A stretch of 64,000 nucleotides of DNA. Origin: Bacillus sp. REN10 (GTDB lineage: Bacteria; Bacillota; Bacilli; Bacillales; Domibacillaceae). The notes under the pieces were generated by a model that saw only the letters and a program-made list of their open reading frames with translations, made no database searches and was not told the origin of the DNA. Shown one piece after another: positions 7,341 to 17,969 of the stretch (within the stretch, counting starts at the first letter, position 1; every line of letters starts with the position of its first letter). A program made the position numbers and the translations under genes. The stretch lies in assembly GCF_016820555.1 (NCBI RefSeq), contig NZ_JADHDW010000012.1, forward strand, positions 1-64,000. Reading direction: 5' to 3'.

Positions 7341-8861
7341 TTAATAGCAATCACAATCACAATCATCATCGTTTTTTGCAAGCAGATCAGGTGCATCGAT
7401 CTGGAATAATACTAGTTGGCCACCCGGATACGTACCATCATTTGTTACTTTATAGTCATCATGATTGTGGGCAGGATAGAATTGCGGAAAGAATCGGTCT
7501 TCACCCTGTAAATCTGCACAAATATCTACATAATTCACCGTTGAAGGACTTGAACAATTGACAGGTTCAGTCGGGATATCAAATACTGGAGAACTGTCTA
7601 CAAGTTCAGGATGGGCATTTGCAAAGGAAATAAGATCATTCAACTGGGAACAAAGGGACGGAAAACCATCCTGATCGTTCACAATGTAGTTTCTGTATTG
7701 AGGACGTTTATCGTCTGCGGTTAAAAGTAAGTCATATGTTTCTCCGGAAGCAATACCTATAGTAAAGTTTTCATTACGAATTTCGTGCACTCCATGTACT
7801 TCTTTATGATCACTCAATAAGTCAGCAATTTTAAGAAAAGGACTTACATGGGTATCCTTTCCAATGACTGTAAAGTGCCAACCATGAATGTGCCAAGGAA
7901 CAACAGCATAACCCATATTTATCATTCTCAATAGAAATTTATCACCAGTTTTGACATTGACGTAAGATTCATAGTTGATTTGTCTTAGATTTGGGTCAAC
8001 TGTCGGCAGTGGGGTCTGTGGATGTGGAAGTAAGGTATCAGGAAAAGCTCGGCCATTAACCAGCCAGTAGTTAGGTCTAAAGTCGACAGGATTAAAGTCT
8101 GCATTGGCGAAGACTGCATCATGCCAATCTGTATGAAGATCGGATAAGAGCATTAGCCATTCACTATCAAAGTAGGTATTAATGTCATTATAAGCAAAGT
8201 TACGGTTGGTAGCCGTCTCAGGAATTTGATGTTGTTTCTTCCCATTAAGCAGCCACTCGCCTTTTTTATTTTGTTTAATACCCGCCATCTTTAGGCTTTC
8301 AACAGACGGATAGATGACAAGGGCACCATACATTCCCATTTGCACGTGTTCAGAAGCTTCAACATGACAGTGATACATATAAGTTCCCGGATGATCTGGA
8401 TTAAAATAATAAGTGACGGCAGGCGGCGCGTAGTCTGGCGTTTGATCTGGAGGAAGTGTATTCCAAATAGGAACGCCGAAGGAACTCTCTGGAAAACCGT
8501 CCAATTGAGTTGCCACATGTGCACCATGCATATGAATCGTGTGGAAATCCAAGAGATCATCTCGTTCTTTCATTCCCAAATTAATTAATGTTACGTATAT
8601 CCGGTCCCCTACTTCTCCCCAAATAATTGGAGATGGAATTGTAGCAGTACCCTTCATTTGTTGAAGTGTAGACCACTTAGCACTATTCTCCCAATTCAAA
8701 TCCGAGTTGATTATAGTATCATCAACTCTATAAAGACCTCCAACGAAACCAAAAACATAGACTTCCTTGCGAGCCTCATCATCCGGGCAGAGAATATCTG
8801 GACCAGGTGGAAGATGAACAAACCCATCAGTTGCCAAAAGGACATAATGTCTTATAGCCAA
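7341..8861 (-). CDS. multicopper oxidase
   Basis: A 506-residue copper oxidase without a signal peptide. Visible copper motifs are HTIHMHGAH (about residue 110), a full type-1/trinuclear motif HCHVEASEHVQMGM (about residue 170), PWHIHGWHF (about residue 320) and PAHNHDDY near the C-terminus. In common three-domain laccases such as CotA the HCHxxxHxxxxM motif is C-terminal; here it is in the first domain, and the C-terminal copy lacks the cysteine and methionine. The protein ends in an acidic, Cys-rich tail (DDDCDCDCY). The TTG at 8861 follows GGAGTGAG; the ATG at 8927 has a poor site. Substrate unknown; spore-coat laccase or metal oxidase are options. Confidence 0.88.
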   Translation of the reverse strand: MAIRHYVLLATDGFVHLPPGPDILCPDDEARKEVYVFGFVGGLYRVDDTIINSDLNWENSAKWSTLQQMKGTATIPSPIIWGEVGDRIYVTLINLGMKERDDLLDFHTIHMHGAHVATQLDGFPESSFGVPIWNTLPPDQTPDYAPPAVTYYFNPDHPGTYMYHCHVEASEHVQMGMYGALVIYPSVESLKMAGIKQNKKGEWLLNGKKQHQIPETATNRNFAYNDINTYFDSEWLMLLSDLHTDWHDAVFANADFNPVDFRPNYWLVNGRAFPDTLLPHPQTPLPTVDPNLRQINYESYVNVKTGDKFLLRMINMGYAVVPWHIHGWHFTVIGKDTHVSPFLKIADLLSDHKEVHGVHEIRNENFTIGIASGETYDLLLTADDKRPQYRNYIVNDQDGFPSLCSQLNDLISFANAHPELVDSSPVFDIPTEPVNCSSPSTVNYVDICADLQGEDRFFPQFYPAHNHDDYKVTNDGTYPGGQLVLFQIDAPDLLAKNDDDCDCDCY

Positions 8862-9090
8862 CTCTAACTCACTCCTTTTCAGTTTTTCTATACATCTTAT
8901 GAAGGCTATCTGAAAGGGACACGTCATATGTCCAATAGATTAGAACACATTTTTATGATGTAGAACTTATACCTACCAATGGAATGGAACACATAACAAA
9001 CAGTCGCTACATTTCAAAAATACATTAAGCTTCAATTTCTGATCATATATGGTCAAAAAAATAACATAGCCGCATGCAATTTTCAGAGCC

Positions 9091-9126
9091 AAAAAAGACC
9101 CCCAACCAAAAAGGTTGAGAGTCTTT
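9091..9126 (-). terminator. terminator downstream of rpsI
   Basis: On the minus strand AAAGACTCTCAACC pairs with GGTTGGGGGTCTTT (two G-U pairs) around a five-base T loop, followed by a T-run. It ends the rplM-rpsI transcript 12 bp after the rpsI stop. The 229 bp between it and the oxidase gene show nothing else clear. Confidence 0.9.
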
Positions 9127-9137
9127 GAAACGCCAGA

Positions 9138-9530
9138 TTAACGTTTTGAGAACTGAGGTGCACGACGAGCGCCTTTAAGACCGTATTTTTTACGTTCTTT
9201 CATGCGAGCGTCACGAGTTAAGTAACCAGCGCGTTTTAATGTTGGACGGAATTCAGGATCTGCTTGAAGTAACGCACGCGCGATACCGTGGCGGATTGCT
9301 CCAGCTTGACCTGTGTAGCCGCCTCCGTTTACGTTTACATGTACATCGTAGCTGCTTACAGTTTCAGTTGCAACTAGAGGTTGCTTGATTACTGTACGTA
9401 AAGCTTCGAATGGGATATAGTCTACTACGTCACGTCCGTTGATGATGATCTTTCCATCTCCAGGTACTAAGCGCACGCGAGCAACTGAGCTCTTGCGACG
9501 GCCTGTTCCGATATATTGAACTTGTGCCAA
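9138..9530 (-). CDS. rpsI: 30S ribosomal protein S9 (uS9)
   Basis: A 130-residue protein of the small subunit head, whose C-terminal tail reaches towards the P-site tRNA. The basic ending with the conserved final residues FSKR is intact. It starts with TTG at 9530 after AGGAGGTC. It follows rplM by 23 bp, and the pair is driven by the promoter and L13 leader upstream of rplM. Confidence 0.97.
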   Translation of the reverse strand: MAQVQYIGTGRRKSSVARVRLVPGDGKIIINGRDVVDYIPFEALRTVIKQPLVATETVSSYDVHVNVNGGGYTGQAGAIRHGIARALLQADPEFRPTLKRAGYLTRDARMKERKKYGLKGARRAPQFSKR

Positions 9531-9553
9531 GATAATGACCTCCTCTTAATTAA

Positions 9554-9991
9554 TTATCCGCGAAGTTCGTAAACTTCTGGTTTTTGTGCTTCATGCTTGT
9601 GCTCTGGGCCAGCATAAACGTGTAATTTCTTCGCCATTTGACGTCCTAAAGAACCTTTTGGAAGCATGCCTTTGATTGCAAGCTCAAGCATTCTTTCTGG
9701 ATAGTTAGTACGCATTTCTAAAGCAGTACGGGATTTTAATCCACCTGGGTACATGCTGTGACGGTAATAAATTTTGTCTGTTAATTTCTTACCTGTTAAT
9801 TCGATTTTCTCTGCATTGATGATGATCACGTGATCACCAGTGTCAACGTGTGGTGTATATGTTGGTTTATGTTTACCGCGTAAAATAGACGCTACTTCGC
9901 TTGAAAGGCGACCTAAAGTCTTGCCTTCAGCATCAACAACGTACCATTTACGTTCGATTTCGCTAGCTTTTGCCATATAAGTCGTACGCAT
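9554..9991 (-). CDS. rplM: 50S ribosomal protein L13 (uL13)
   Basis: A 145-residue early-assembly protein of the large subunit, full length against B. subtilis L13. It contains the conserved [17 protein letters not shown] region and [19 protein letters not shown] precedes the ATG. First gene of the rplM-rpsI transcript, which by homology is feedback-controlled through the structured leader just upstream. Confidence 0.97.
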   Translation of the reverse strand: MRTTYMAKASEIERKWYVVDAEGKTLGRLSSEVASILRGKHKPTYTPHVDTGDHVIIINAEKIELTGKKLTDKIYYRHSMYPGGLKSRTALEMRTNYPERMLELAIKGMLPKGSLGRQMAKKLHVYAGPEHKHEAQKPEVYELRG

Positions 9992-10086
9992 TTTTGTTTA
10001 CCCTCCTAAAGAAATATGTTTTTGGTTCACTGTATTTATATCACGAATAGCTTTCCGGGGCTCGTCGTGGGGTTAAATAACATACC
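9992..10086 (-). ncRNA. L13 leader (cis-regulatory ribosomal leader)
   Basis: The transcript between the rplM promoter and its start can form a hairpin: CACGA pairs with TCGTG, and inside it AGC pairs with GCT around a CCCGGAAA loop. Position and sequence fit the L13 leader described in Firmicutes, thought to bind excess L13. Identification is by position, the hairpin and recalled family features; not tested by covariance. Confidence 0.7.
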
Positions 10087-10093
10087 ATATGAT

Positions 10094-10122
10094 ATAATAT
10101 ATCTTTCAGAAATCATTGTCAA
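10094..10122 (-). promoter_or_regulatory. sigma-A promoter of rplM-rpsI
   Basis: Minus-strand -35 TTGACA (10117-10122) and -10 TATTAT (10094-10099) with a 17-bp spacer, immediately upstream of the L13 leader. Confidence 0.85.
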
Positions 10123-10142
10123 GAAAAAATGTCACACCCGGA

Positions 10143-10886
10143 TTAGTTGCCATAGAATACTTGCCAAAGATATAAGCCTTCTGCCGGTGCCGTTTTGCCT
10201 GCTTGCCCCCGATCTTTTGCCTCTAAAATTTTTTTTACTTCATCGGGAGTTAGTCTTCCCCTGCCTACATCCATTAAAGTGCCTGTCATAATTCGGACCA
10301 TATTATATAAAAATCCGTTTCCGACAAATGTCAACTCAATTTCATGATCTCGCTGTTGAATAGTAATCTCTTTTACTTCTCTCACTTTATCCTGCACTTC
10401 CGTTTTCGCTGAACAGAAGCTCGTGAAATCGTGCGTACCGATCAAATGAGTAGCCGCCTGACGCATCGACTCCAAGTTGAGATGAAATGGACAGTGATGG
10501 GCATAGAAGCGCTTAAAAGGGCTTCTAAATGGCTCTTGATAGATCTTGTACCGATACTCCTTTCCGACTGCTGAAAAGCGAGCATGGAACGATTCTGGCA
10601 CGATTTCGGCTGTTAATACGGAAATATCTCCCGGAAGCTGGCTATTTAGGGCGACGGGCCATCGTTCAGCAGGGAGCATCAATGGCGTGTCAAAATGAAT
10701 CACTTGTCCAACGGCATGAACACCGGCATCCGTTCGCCCAGAAGCGGTCACTTTCACATCGCGACCTTTATGCATTTTTTTCAGCACTTTTTCGAGTTCT
10801 TCTTGGACCGTCCGACCATTTGGCTGAACTTGATAACCAAAAAACAACGCGCCATCATAGGAAATTGTACATTTGATGCGATTCAT
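10143..10886 (-). CDS. truA: tRNA pseudouridine(38-40) synthase TruA
   Basis: A 247-residue enzyme that makes pseudouridine at positions 38-40 of the tRNA anticodon arm. The catalytic aspartate lies in ASGRTDAGVHA (about residue 50). The ATG at 10886 has GGAG eight bases upstream; a GTG at 10895 is less likely. It follows ecfT by 13 bp, so it ends the ecfA1-ecfA2-ecfT-truA transcript, in the same order as in B. subtilis. Confidence 0.95.
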   Translation of the reverse strand: MNRIKCTISYDGALFFGYQVQPNGRTVQEELEKVLKKMHKGRDVKVTASGRTDAGVHAVGQVIHFDTPLMLPAERWPVALNSQLPGDISVLTAEIVPESFHARFSAVGKEYRYKIYQEPFRSPFKRFYAHHCPFHLNLESMRQAATHLIGTHDFTSFCSAKTEVQDKVREVKEITIQQRDHEIELTFVGNGFLYNMVRIMTGTLMDVGRGRLTPDEVKKILEAKDRGQAGKTAPAEGLYLWQVFYGN

Positions 10887-10899
10887 CTTTACCACTCCA

Positions 10900-11697
10900 T
10901 CAACTTCTTAAATAGAACAATACAAACGCTAAAAGCACGAGCACAAGCAAAACGGCTGTATCTTTTGCTGTCCACTTCAACAACCGGTATTTCGTCCGGC
11001 CTTCGCCGCCGCTATAGCCTCTCGCTTCCATTGCCGTGGCTAAGTCTTCTGCCCGTTTAAAGGCGCTAACAAAGAGCGGAATCAAGAGTGGGATCATCGC
11101 CTTGATTCGCTCTTTGATTGGACCGCTAGAAAAGTCCGCTCCCCGAGCCATTTGCGCTTTCATAATCTTCTCTGTCTCATCCATTAATGTCGGAATAAAA
11201 CGGAGAGAAATCGACATCATTAACGCCAGCTCATGAACAGGAAGCTTCATCTTCTTAAACGGCTTTAATAAGCTTTCTAGTCCATCTGTGATTGAAATTG
11301 GCGATGTCGTCAGCGTCAACAAGGACGTCATAAAGATCAACAATAAAAAGCGCATGGAAATGAAAGCCCCTTGCTTTAATCCGCCTTCATAAATTTCAAT
11401 CCAGCCTGCTTTCCAAAGCAAGTCCCCTTGCTTCGTGAGAAAAATATGCAAAACAAACGTAAAAATAATTAACCATAAGACCGGTTTTAACCCTGCAATT
11501 AAAAAACGGAGATTGATTTTAGATAAAAAGATCGCTAACAAAGTGAACAGAGCTAACACGCCATAAGTAACTACATTGTTAGCAAGAAACACAATCGCTA
11601 CATAGACAAAAACAAATAATAGCTTTGCCCGGGAATCTAATCGATGAACAAGAGAATCCATCGGCAAATAGCGGCCAAAGACCATTTTCTCCATCAC
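10900..11697 (-). CDS. ecfT: energy-coupling factor transporter transmembrane protein EcfT
   Basis: A 265-residue membrane protein with about five to six transmembrane segments and the two conserved coupling motifs AQMARGADF and AMEARGYSGG, which contact the two ATPases. It links ATP hydrolysis to separate substrate-binding S components for vitamins and metals, none of which is encoded here. The start overlaps the ecfA2 stop by four bases, a sign of coupled translation. Confidence 0.95.
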   Translation of the reverse strand: MMEKMVFGRYLPMDSLVHRLDSRAKLLFVFVYVAIVFLANNVVTYGVLALFTLLAIFLSKINLRFLIAGLKPVLWLIIFTFVLHIFLTKQGDLLWKAGWIEIYEGGLKQGAFISMRFLLLIFMTSLLTLTTSPISITDGLESLLKPFKKMKLPVHELALMMSISLRFIPTLMDETEKIMKAQMARGADFSSGPIKERIKAMIPLLIPLFVSAFKRAEDLATAMEARGYSGGEGRTKYRLLKWTAKDTAVLLVLVLLAFVLFYLRS

Positions 11698-12563
11698 TGG
11701 TCTTCACCCCGCTTATATACAGTCTGCAATTGCTCAACAAGCTCATTCGTCGTCAGGCAAGTTTTTCCGAGTTTGATTCCCGATTCTTCTTCAAAGCGAT
11801 GCTGAAAGCGAACAACCTCTGGCACACTTAGCCCTAACTGAAACAGCTCTTCCCGTTTAGAAAATAACTCTCGCGGCTTGCCCTTTTGATATACTTTCCC
11901 TTGATGCATAATCACCATTTCATCGGCATAAAGAGCGGCATCCTCCATACTGTGGGTCACAAGGATGGTGGATAAGTTTCGCTCTTTATGAAGAGTAGCA
12001 AACATCTCCATCATCTCTGTTCTCCCTCTCGGATCGAGCCCTGCTGTTGGCTCATCCAATACGATGACTTCAGGCTCCATCGCCAGTACACCGGCAATCG
12101 CCACACGCCGCATTTGCCCTCCTGACAGATCAAAAGGAGACTTTTTCAACATGTCTTCAGACAAGCCGACTTGCCGAATCACTTGTTTCGCTCGCTGCTT
12201 TGCTTCTGCTTCCGACACTCCGAAATTCATTGGTCCATAGCAAATGTCTTTCTCTACGGTTTCTTCAAACAGCTGATGCTCTGGAAACTGAAAGACAATT
12301 CCAACACGCCGACGCACGTCCTTTAAATTTTTTTCCTTTTTGTCTGCGGAAATGGTGCGGTCGCCAATGCGCACTTGTCCATTCGTCGGTTGCAGTAAAG
12401 CGTTTAAATGCTGCAAGATAGTTGATTTTCCCGAGCCGGTATGTCCAATAATCGCTAAATAGGTACCGCTCGGAATGGTGAAGCTGACATGGTGAAGAGC
12501 TTTACGTTCGAAAGGAGTTCCTGCTGCATAATGATAATCTACTTCTTGAAGTTGGATATCCAT
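11694..12563 (-). CDS. ecfA2: energy-coupling factor transporter ATPase EcfA2
   Basis: A 289-residue ABC ATPase. Walker A is GHTGSGKST (about residue 40), the signature is LSGGQMRRVAIAGV and Walker B is VIVLDEPTAGLDP. It is paired with EcfA1 in the shared group II ECF transporter. Its start lies inside the end of ecfA1 (25 bp overlap), and its stop overlaps the ecfT start. Confidence 0.95.
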   Translation of the reverse strand: MDIQLQEVDYHYAAGTPFERKALHHVSFTIPSGTYLAIIGHTGSGKSTILQHLNALLQPTNGQVRIGDRTISADKKEKNLKDVRRRVGIVFQFPEHQLFEETVEKDICYGPMNFGVSEAEAKQRAKQVIRQVGLSEDMLKKSPFDLSGGQMRRVAIAGVLAMEPEVIVLDEPTAGLDPRGRTEMMEMFATLHKERNLSTILVTHSMEDAALYADEMVIMHQGKVYQKGKPRELFSKREELFQLGLSVPEVVRFQHRFEEESGIKLGKTCLTTNELVEQLQTVYKRGEDQ

Positions 12564-13378
12564 AGTTCCCTCACCAGCTCTTCTTCTGTTAAATAGTTTT
12601 GTTGAATCGAAAACCCATTGGAGCGCAGCTGCTCACTTAACTTCACTGAAAAAGGAACATCTAGGCCTAATTGAACCAGTTCCTCATTCAGTTGAAAAAT
12701 CTCTTCAGGTGTTCCGACTGTGTGTACTTTCCCTTCATTTAACACAATGATTCGATCCGCACGCGCGGCTTCCTCTAAGTCATGCGTAATTGAAATAACC
12801 GTTAAATGCTGTTCTTCGTTTAACTGACGGACCGTCTGCAGCACTTCTTCTCTTCCCCTAGGATCAAGCATGGAGGTCGCTTCATCCAGTAAGATGATCT
12901 CTGGCTGCAAAGCAATCACACCCGCAATAGCTACCCGCTGCTTTTGTCCCCCTGACAGATGGTGCGGCTCTTGATTCAGAAAATCGAGCATTCCTACTTT
13001 ATGCAAGGAATCTTCTACTCTTTCTTTCATTACCGCATATGGAACTCCATTATTTTCTAACCCAAAAGCCACATCATCTTGTACAGTCGTGCCCACAAAT
13101 TGATTATCAGGATTTTGAAAGACCATGCCAAGCCGTTTACGAATCTCCCAAACTTGTGCTTCTTCTAACGAAATTCCACTAATCGTCACACGGCCTTGTC
13201 CAGGGTAATGAAGGCCATTTAACATTTTGGCGAGAGTCGACTTGCCTGAACCGTTGTGTCCAACAATTGCCAACCACTCTCCCTGGTATACATGAAGTGA
13301 AATATCTTCTAAAGCATAATCGGCTTGTTCAGGATATTGAAAATATACATGTTCAATCGAAATAATCGGCTCCTTCAT
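12539..13378 (-). CDS. ecfA1: energy-coupling factor transporter ATPase EcfA1
   Basis: A 279-residue ABC ATPase with Walker A GHNGSGKST, signature LSGGQKQRVAIAGV and Walker B IILLDEATSMLD. First gene of the ecfA1-ecfA2-ecfT-truA cluster. The ATG at 13378 follows GGAGGAGGAGAG. An upstream in-frame extension to 13468 is unlikely, as it encodes non-conserved sequence. Confidence 0.95.
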   Translation of the reverse strand: MKEPIISIEHVYFQYPEQADYALEDISLHVYQGEWLAIVGHNGSGKSTLAKMLNGLHYPGQGRVTISGISLEEAQVWEIRKRLGMVFQNPDNQFVGTTVQDDVAFGLENNGVPYAVMKERVEDSLHKVGMLDFLNQEPHHLSGGQKQRVAIAGVIALQPEIILLDEATSMLDPRGREEVLQTVRQLNEEQHLTVISITHDLEEAARADRIIVLNEGKVHTVGTPEEIFQLNEELVQLGLDVPFSVKLSEQLRSNGFSIQQNYLTEEELVRELWISNFKK

Positions 13379-13611
13379 GACTCTCCTCCTCCCAACTTCC
13401 CCATAAAAAAGTTGCCTATACAAAAAAAGCCCGCACCCCATTCCAAAGAAAAAATCCTTTTCTGCCAACGAAGCGGCCTCTTAATCACATAAGAGTGGAA
13501 GGGGTGCATGAGCTAGACGAGTCACCCTAAGTTGCTCATCATAACGCTCAAGCTTCATACTATTCAGTCTTCAACGAACATGAGAAAGATGAATGAACAC
13601 TTTCTTATGTT
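13379..13611. other. intergenic region between ecfA1 and rplQ
   Basis: No gene or recognisable promoter. Possible pairing of GGGTG and CACCC around 13500-13530 suggests some RNA structure in the ecfA1 leader, but I cannot assign it to a known riboswitch class. Confidence 0.4.
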
Positions 13612-13656
13612 ATAAAAAAAGGGCAAAACCCAAGCATAGCTGGAGTGTCTGCCCTT
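13612..13656 (-). terminator. terminator after rplQ
   Basis: On the minus strand AAGGGCA pairs with TGCCCTT around a long loop holding a smaller CCA/TGG hairpin, followed by T7. It marks the end of the S10-spc-alpha superoperon 20 bp after rplQ. Confidence 0.75.
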
Positions 13657-13675
13657 GTAGTGGTTTCATTGATAA

Positions 13676-14071
13676 TTACACAAGCTCAATAATAACCATT
13701 GGTGCACCGTCACCACGACGAGGACCCATTTTCATGATGCGAGTATAACCACCTTGGCGCTCGCTGTAACGAGGAGCAACATCTGAGAAAAGCTTTTGTA
13801 ATGCATATACAGGCTTTTCTTTCTTCTTGCCATTCTCGTCTTCTACTTCAACGACTGATGCTACTTCGTTACGAAGGAAAGCAGCCGCTTGACGACGAGC
13901 ATGTAAGTCACCACGTTTACCAAGTGTAATCATTTTTTCCACAACTGAGCGAAGTTCTTTCGCACGTGCTTCAGTTGTTTCAATACGCTCGCTGATGATT
14001 AAGTCAGTCGCTAAATCACGAAGCATTGCTTTACGCTGAGCGCTTGTACGTCCTAGCTTTCTGTAAGCCAT
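13676..14071 (-). CDS. rplQ: 50S ribosomal protein L17 (bL17)
   Basis: A 131-residue large-subunit protein with conserved [17 protein letters not shown] start and [19 protein letters not shown] end. Compared with the 120-residue B. subtilis protein it carries about 11 extra residues in the middle ([17 protein letters not shown] region), probably a surface loop. Last gene of the alpha operon, 41 bp after rpoA. Confidence 0.97.
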   Translation of the reverse strand: MAYRKLGRTSAQRKAMLRDLATDLIISERIETTEARAKELRSVVEKMITLGKRGDLHARRQAAAFLRNEVASVVEVEDENGKKKEKPVYALQKLFSDVAPRYSERQGGYTRIMKMGPRRGDGAPMVIIELV

Positions 14072-14112
14072 GAAGATACCCTCCTTTGTTGAAATCGTCT
14101 TTTATTCTGTTA

Positions 14113-15057
14113 TCAATCTTCTTTTCTTAATCCTAAACCAAGCTCATCTAACTTCGCTTTCACTTCTTCAAGCGATTTACGGCCAAGGTTGCGGACCTTC
14201 ATCATATCCTCTTCACTCTTGCTTGCAAGCTCTTGTACTGTGTTAATGCCAGCACGCTTTAAGCAGTTGTAAGAGCGGACAGAAAGATCAAGTTCTTCAA
14301 TTGTCATTTCTAGAACTTTTTCTTTTTGGTCTTCTTCTTTTTCTACCATAATTTCAGCATTTTGAGCTTCGTCTGTTAAGCCTACGAAGATGTTTAAGTG
14401 TTCAGTTAAGATTTTTGCTCCTAAAGAAATTGCTTCTTTCGGACCAATGCTGCCATCTGTCCAAACATCCAATGATAATTTATCATAGTTTGTTAGCTGT
14501 CCAACGCGCGTGCTTTCTACTTGGTAGTTGACACGCTCAACTGGCGTATAGATGGAGTCGATTGGAATCACACCAATTGGATGATCTTCCTTTTTGTTTT
14601 GATCAGCTGGAGTATAACCTCTTCCACGCTGTGCTGTTAAACGCATACGGAAATGCGCATTCTCACCTAACGTTGCAATATGCAAATCTGGGTTAAGAAT
14701 TTCCACATCACTATCATGCGTGATATCAGCAGCTGTTACTACGCCATTTCCTTGCACATCAATCTCTAGCGTTTTTTCCTCATCAGAGTAGATTTTAAGC
14801 GCTAGCTTCTTAATATTTAAGATGATCGATGTCACATCTTCTACGACGCCTTCAATTGTTGAGAACTCATGCAATACCCCGTCAATCTGAATTGACGTGA
14901 CAGCAGCACCTGGGAGTGAGGATAATAGTATACGACGTAAGGAGTTACCCAAAGTTGTACCATATCCACGCTCAAGTGGTTCTACGACAAATTTTCCGTG
15001 AGTGGCATCATCGCTGATCTCAACCGTTTCAATTTTTGGTTTTTCAATTTCGATCAT
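14113..15057 (-). CDS. rpoA: DNA-directed RNA polymerase subunit alpha
   Basis: A 314-residue protein. The N-terminal dimerisation domain (1-230) has the [15 protein letters not shown] motif, and a linker leads to the C-terminal domain (about 245-314) with [17 protein letters not shown] and [14 protein letters not shown], which bind UP elements and activators. It scaffolds polymerase assembly. GGAGGTATA precedes the ATG. Confidence 0.98.
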   Translation of the reverse strand: MIEIEKPKIETVEISDDATHGKFVVEPLERGYGTTLGNSLRRILLSSLPGAAVTSIQIDGVLHEFSTIEGVVEDVTSIILNIKKLALKIYSDEEKTLEIDVQGNGVVTAADITHDSDVEILNPDLHIATLGENAHFRMRLTAQRGRGYTPADQNKKEDHPIGVIPIDSIYTPVERVNYQVESTRVGQLTNYDKLSLDVWTDGSIGPKEAISLGAKILTEHLNIFVGLTDEAQNAEIMVEKEEDQKEKVLEMTIEELDLSVRSYNCLKRAGINTVQELASKSEEDMMKVRNLGRKSLEEVKAKLDELGLGLRKED

Positions 15058-15181
15058 TCAATTATACCTCCTTCAATACGTCGAAACCCCGGTTTAACCT
15101 TCAACCGAAATTCCCCCATGTTTACGTTCCCGATTGTGCACAACAACTGGTTTACTATTCCTGCATCGAACGCAACATTCT

Positions 15182-15210
15182 ATTATATCCCATTATTGAC
15201 AGAGATATAA
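15182..15210 (-). promoter_or_regulatory. possible internal promoter upstream of rpoA
   Basis: A perfect minus-strand -10 TATAAT (15182-15187) lies in the 169-bp rpsK-rpoA gap, with only a poor -35 at 17 bp (TTATAT). An internal promoter here would allow extra rpoA-rplQ transcription. Confidence 0.35.
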
Positions 15211-15226
15211 AAATTATACAGAAAGA

Positions 15227-15634
<408 letters not shown>

Positions 15635-15641
15635 TTACCGA

Positions 15642-16007
15642 TTATTTTTTCTTGTTAGCTACAGTTTTACGAGGACCTTTACGAGTACGAGCATTGTTCT
15701 TCGTATTTTGTCCACGAACTGGTAAACCACGACGATGACGTAGTCCACGGTAACAACCGATTTCCATTAGACGCTTGATGTTAAGAGAGATTTCACGACG
15801 AAGATCCCCTTCAACTTTCAATTTGTCAATGATGTCACGAATTTTGTTTAATTCATCTTCTGTAAGGTCGCGTACGCGAGTGTCTTGAGAAACACCAGCT
15901 TCCGCTAAGATTTTTTCAGCAGTATTTCTGCCAATACCATAGATGTAAGTTAATGAGATAACTACACGCTTGTCGCGTGGAATATCAACACCTGCTACAC
16001 GTGCCAT
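15642..16007 (-). CDS. rpsM: 30S ribosomal protein S13 (uS13)
   Basis: A 121-residue protein at the top of the 30S head that bridges to the 50S subunit. Start [14 protein letters not shown] and the [14 protein letters not shown] region are conserved. The ATG at 16007 after GGGAGGTG gives the exact family length; an in-frame ATG at 16019 would add four residues. Confidence 0.97.
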   Translation of the reverse strand: MARVAGVDIPRDKRVVISLTYIYGIGRNTAEKILAEAGVSQDTRVRDLTEDELNKIRDIIDKLKVEGDLRREISLNIKRLMEIGCYRGLRHRRGLPVRGQNTKNNARTRKGPRKTVANKKK

Positions 16008-16031
16008 ATATATGTGCACCTCCCTTTATAA

Positions 16032-16399
<368 letters not shown>

Positions 16400-16522
16400 G
16401 AATTTATTCTCCCTTCTCTTTTCATACAGAACCCCGCTAAAGCTAAGGTAAGCAGCGCTATACCGGTGTTAAGCGAGCCTGGTATTAATTCTTGAATCAA
16501 CGTTTGGAAAACACCTTTTGAT
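16400..16522. other. gap where the KOW-protein gene (ybzG) stands in B. subtilis
   Basis: In B. subtilis a small KOW-domain gene stands between map and infA; here only 123 bp remain. An open stretch starting TTG near 16500 would give a short hydrophobic peptide ([15 protein letters not shown]), but it lacks a good ribosome binding site and runs into infA out of frame. Confidence 0.5.
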
Positions 16523-17269
16523 TTAGGCTTTCGTTAAAATCTCAAAACCTGTTTCGGTAATCGCAACAGTATGTTCAAAATGAGCACACATCTTTCCATC
16601 TTGGGTAACGACTGTCCAGTTATCCCCAAGCGTCTTGACGTAACGACTTCCAGCATTCACCATCGGTTCGATTGCAAGCACCATTCCAGGTTTGAGCTTT
16701 GGACCTTTCCCAGGCGGACCGTAATGAGGAATTTGAGGGTCCTCATGCAAGTTTTGACCGATTCCATGTCCTACATACTCACGAACTATTGAAAAGCCAT
16801 TAGATTCAACATAGGTTTGAATCGCATGGGAGATGTTTGAAAGACGTTCACCTGGTTTCGCTTCTTTTAAACCGATAAAGAGCGACTCCTCTGTTACCTC
16901 TAATAGCTTCTGAGTTTCAGGAGCGATCGAGCCAACAGGATACGTCCAGGCAGAATCACCATGATAGCCTCGATAGTTTGCACCGATATCCAAGCTGATG
17001 ATGTCTCCTTCTTTTAATACTCGGTCTCCTGGAATGCCATGGACCAACTCTTCGTTCACTGAAGCACAAATGCTGCCACGAAAACCATTATACCCTTTAA
17101 AAGAAGGAATTGCATCATGCTGTTTAATAAATTTCTCTGCAATTTCATCTAACTTTTTCGTTGTTATACCGGGAGAGATATGTTTTTGCAATTCTTGATG
17201 CGTCAAAGCGACAATTCGACCTGCTTCTTTCATAATCTCTATCTCTCGAGGGGTTTTGCAAATGATCAT
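16523..17269 (-). CDS. map: type I methionine aminopeptidase
   Basis: A 248-residue metalloenzyme that removes the initiator methionine. The five metal ligands are visible: aspartates in [15 protein letters not shown], the histidine of [12 protein letters not shown], and the glutamates of LAIEPM and HFEHTVAIT. Its start is one base after the adk stop, so the two are tightly linked. Confidence 0.97.
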   Translation of the reverse strand: MIICKTPREIEIMKEAGRIVALTHQELQKHISPGITTKKLDEIAEKFIKQHDAIPSFKGYNGFRGSICASVNEELVHGIPGDRVLKEGDIISLDIGANYRGYHGDSAWTYPVGSIAPETQKLLEVTEESLFIGLKEAKPGERLSNISHAIQTYVESNGFSIVREYVGHGIGQNLHEDPQIPHYGPPGKGPKLKPGMVLAIEPMVNAGSRYVKTLGDNWTVVTQDGKMCAHFEHTVAITETGFEILTKA

Positions 17270-17270
17270 T

Positions 17271-17921
<651 letters not shown>

Positions 17922-17969
17922 TTATATAAACCCCCTCAGTCTGATTGGAGACGTGCAAAGACTTATTCT

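Noticed and set aside
7341-8861. Calling the multicopper oxidase CotA
   Set aside because: The copper motif order differs from CotA and no clear CotA-specific sequence was recognised.
16430-16502. Possible hydrophobic small peptide between map and infA
   Set aside because: Poorly placed start signal and reads into infA out of frame; kept only as a note on the gap.
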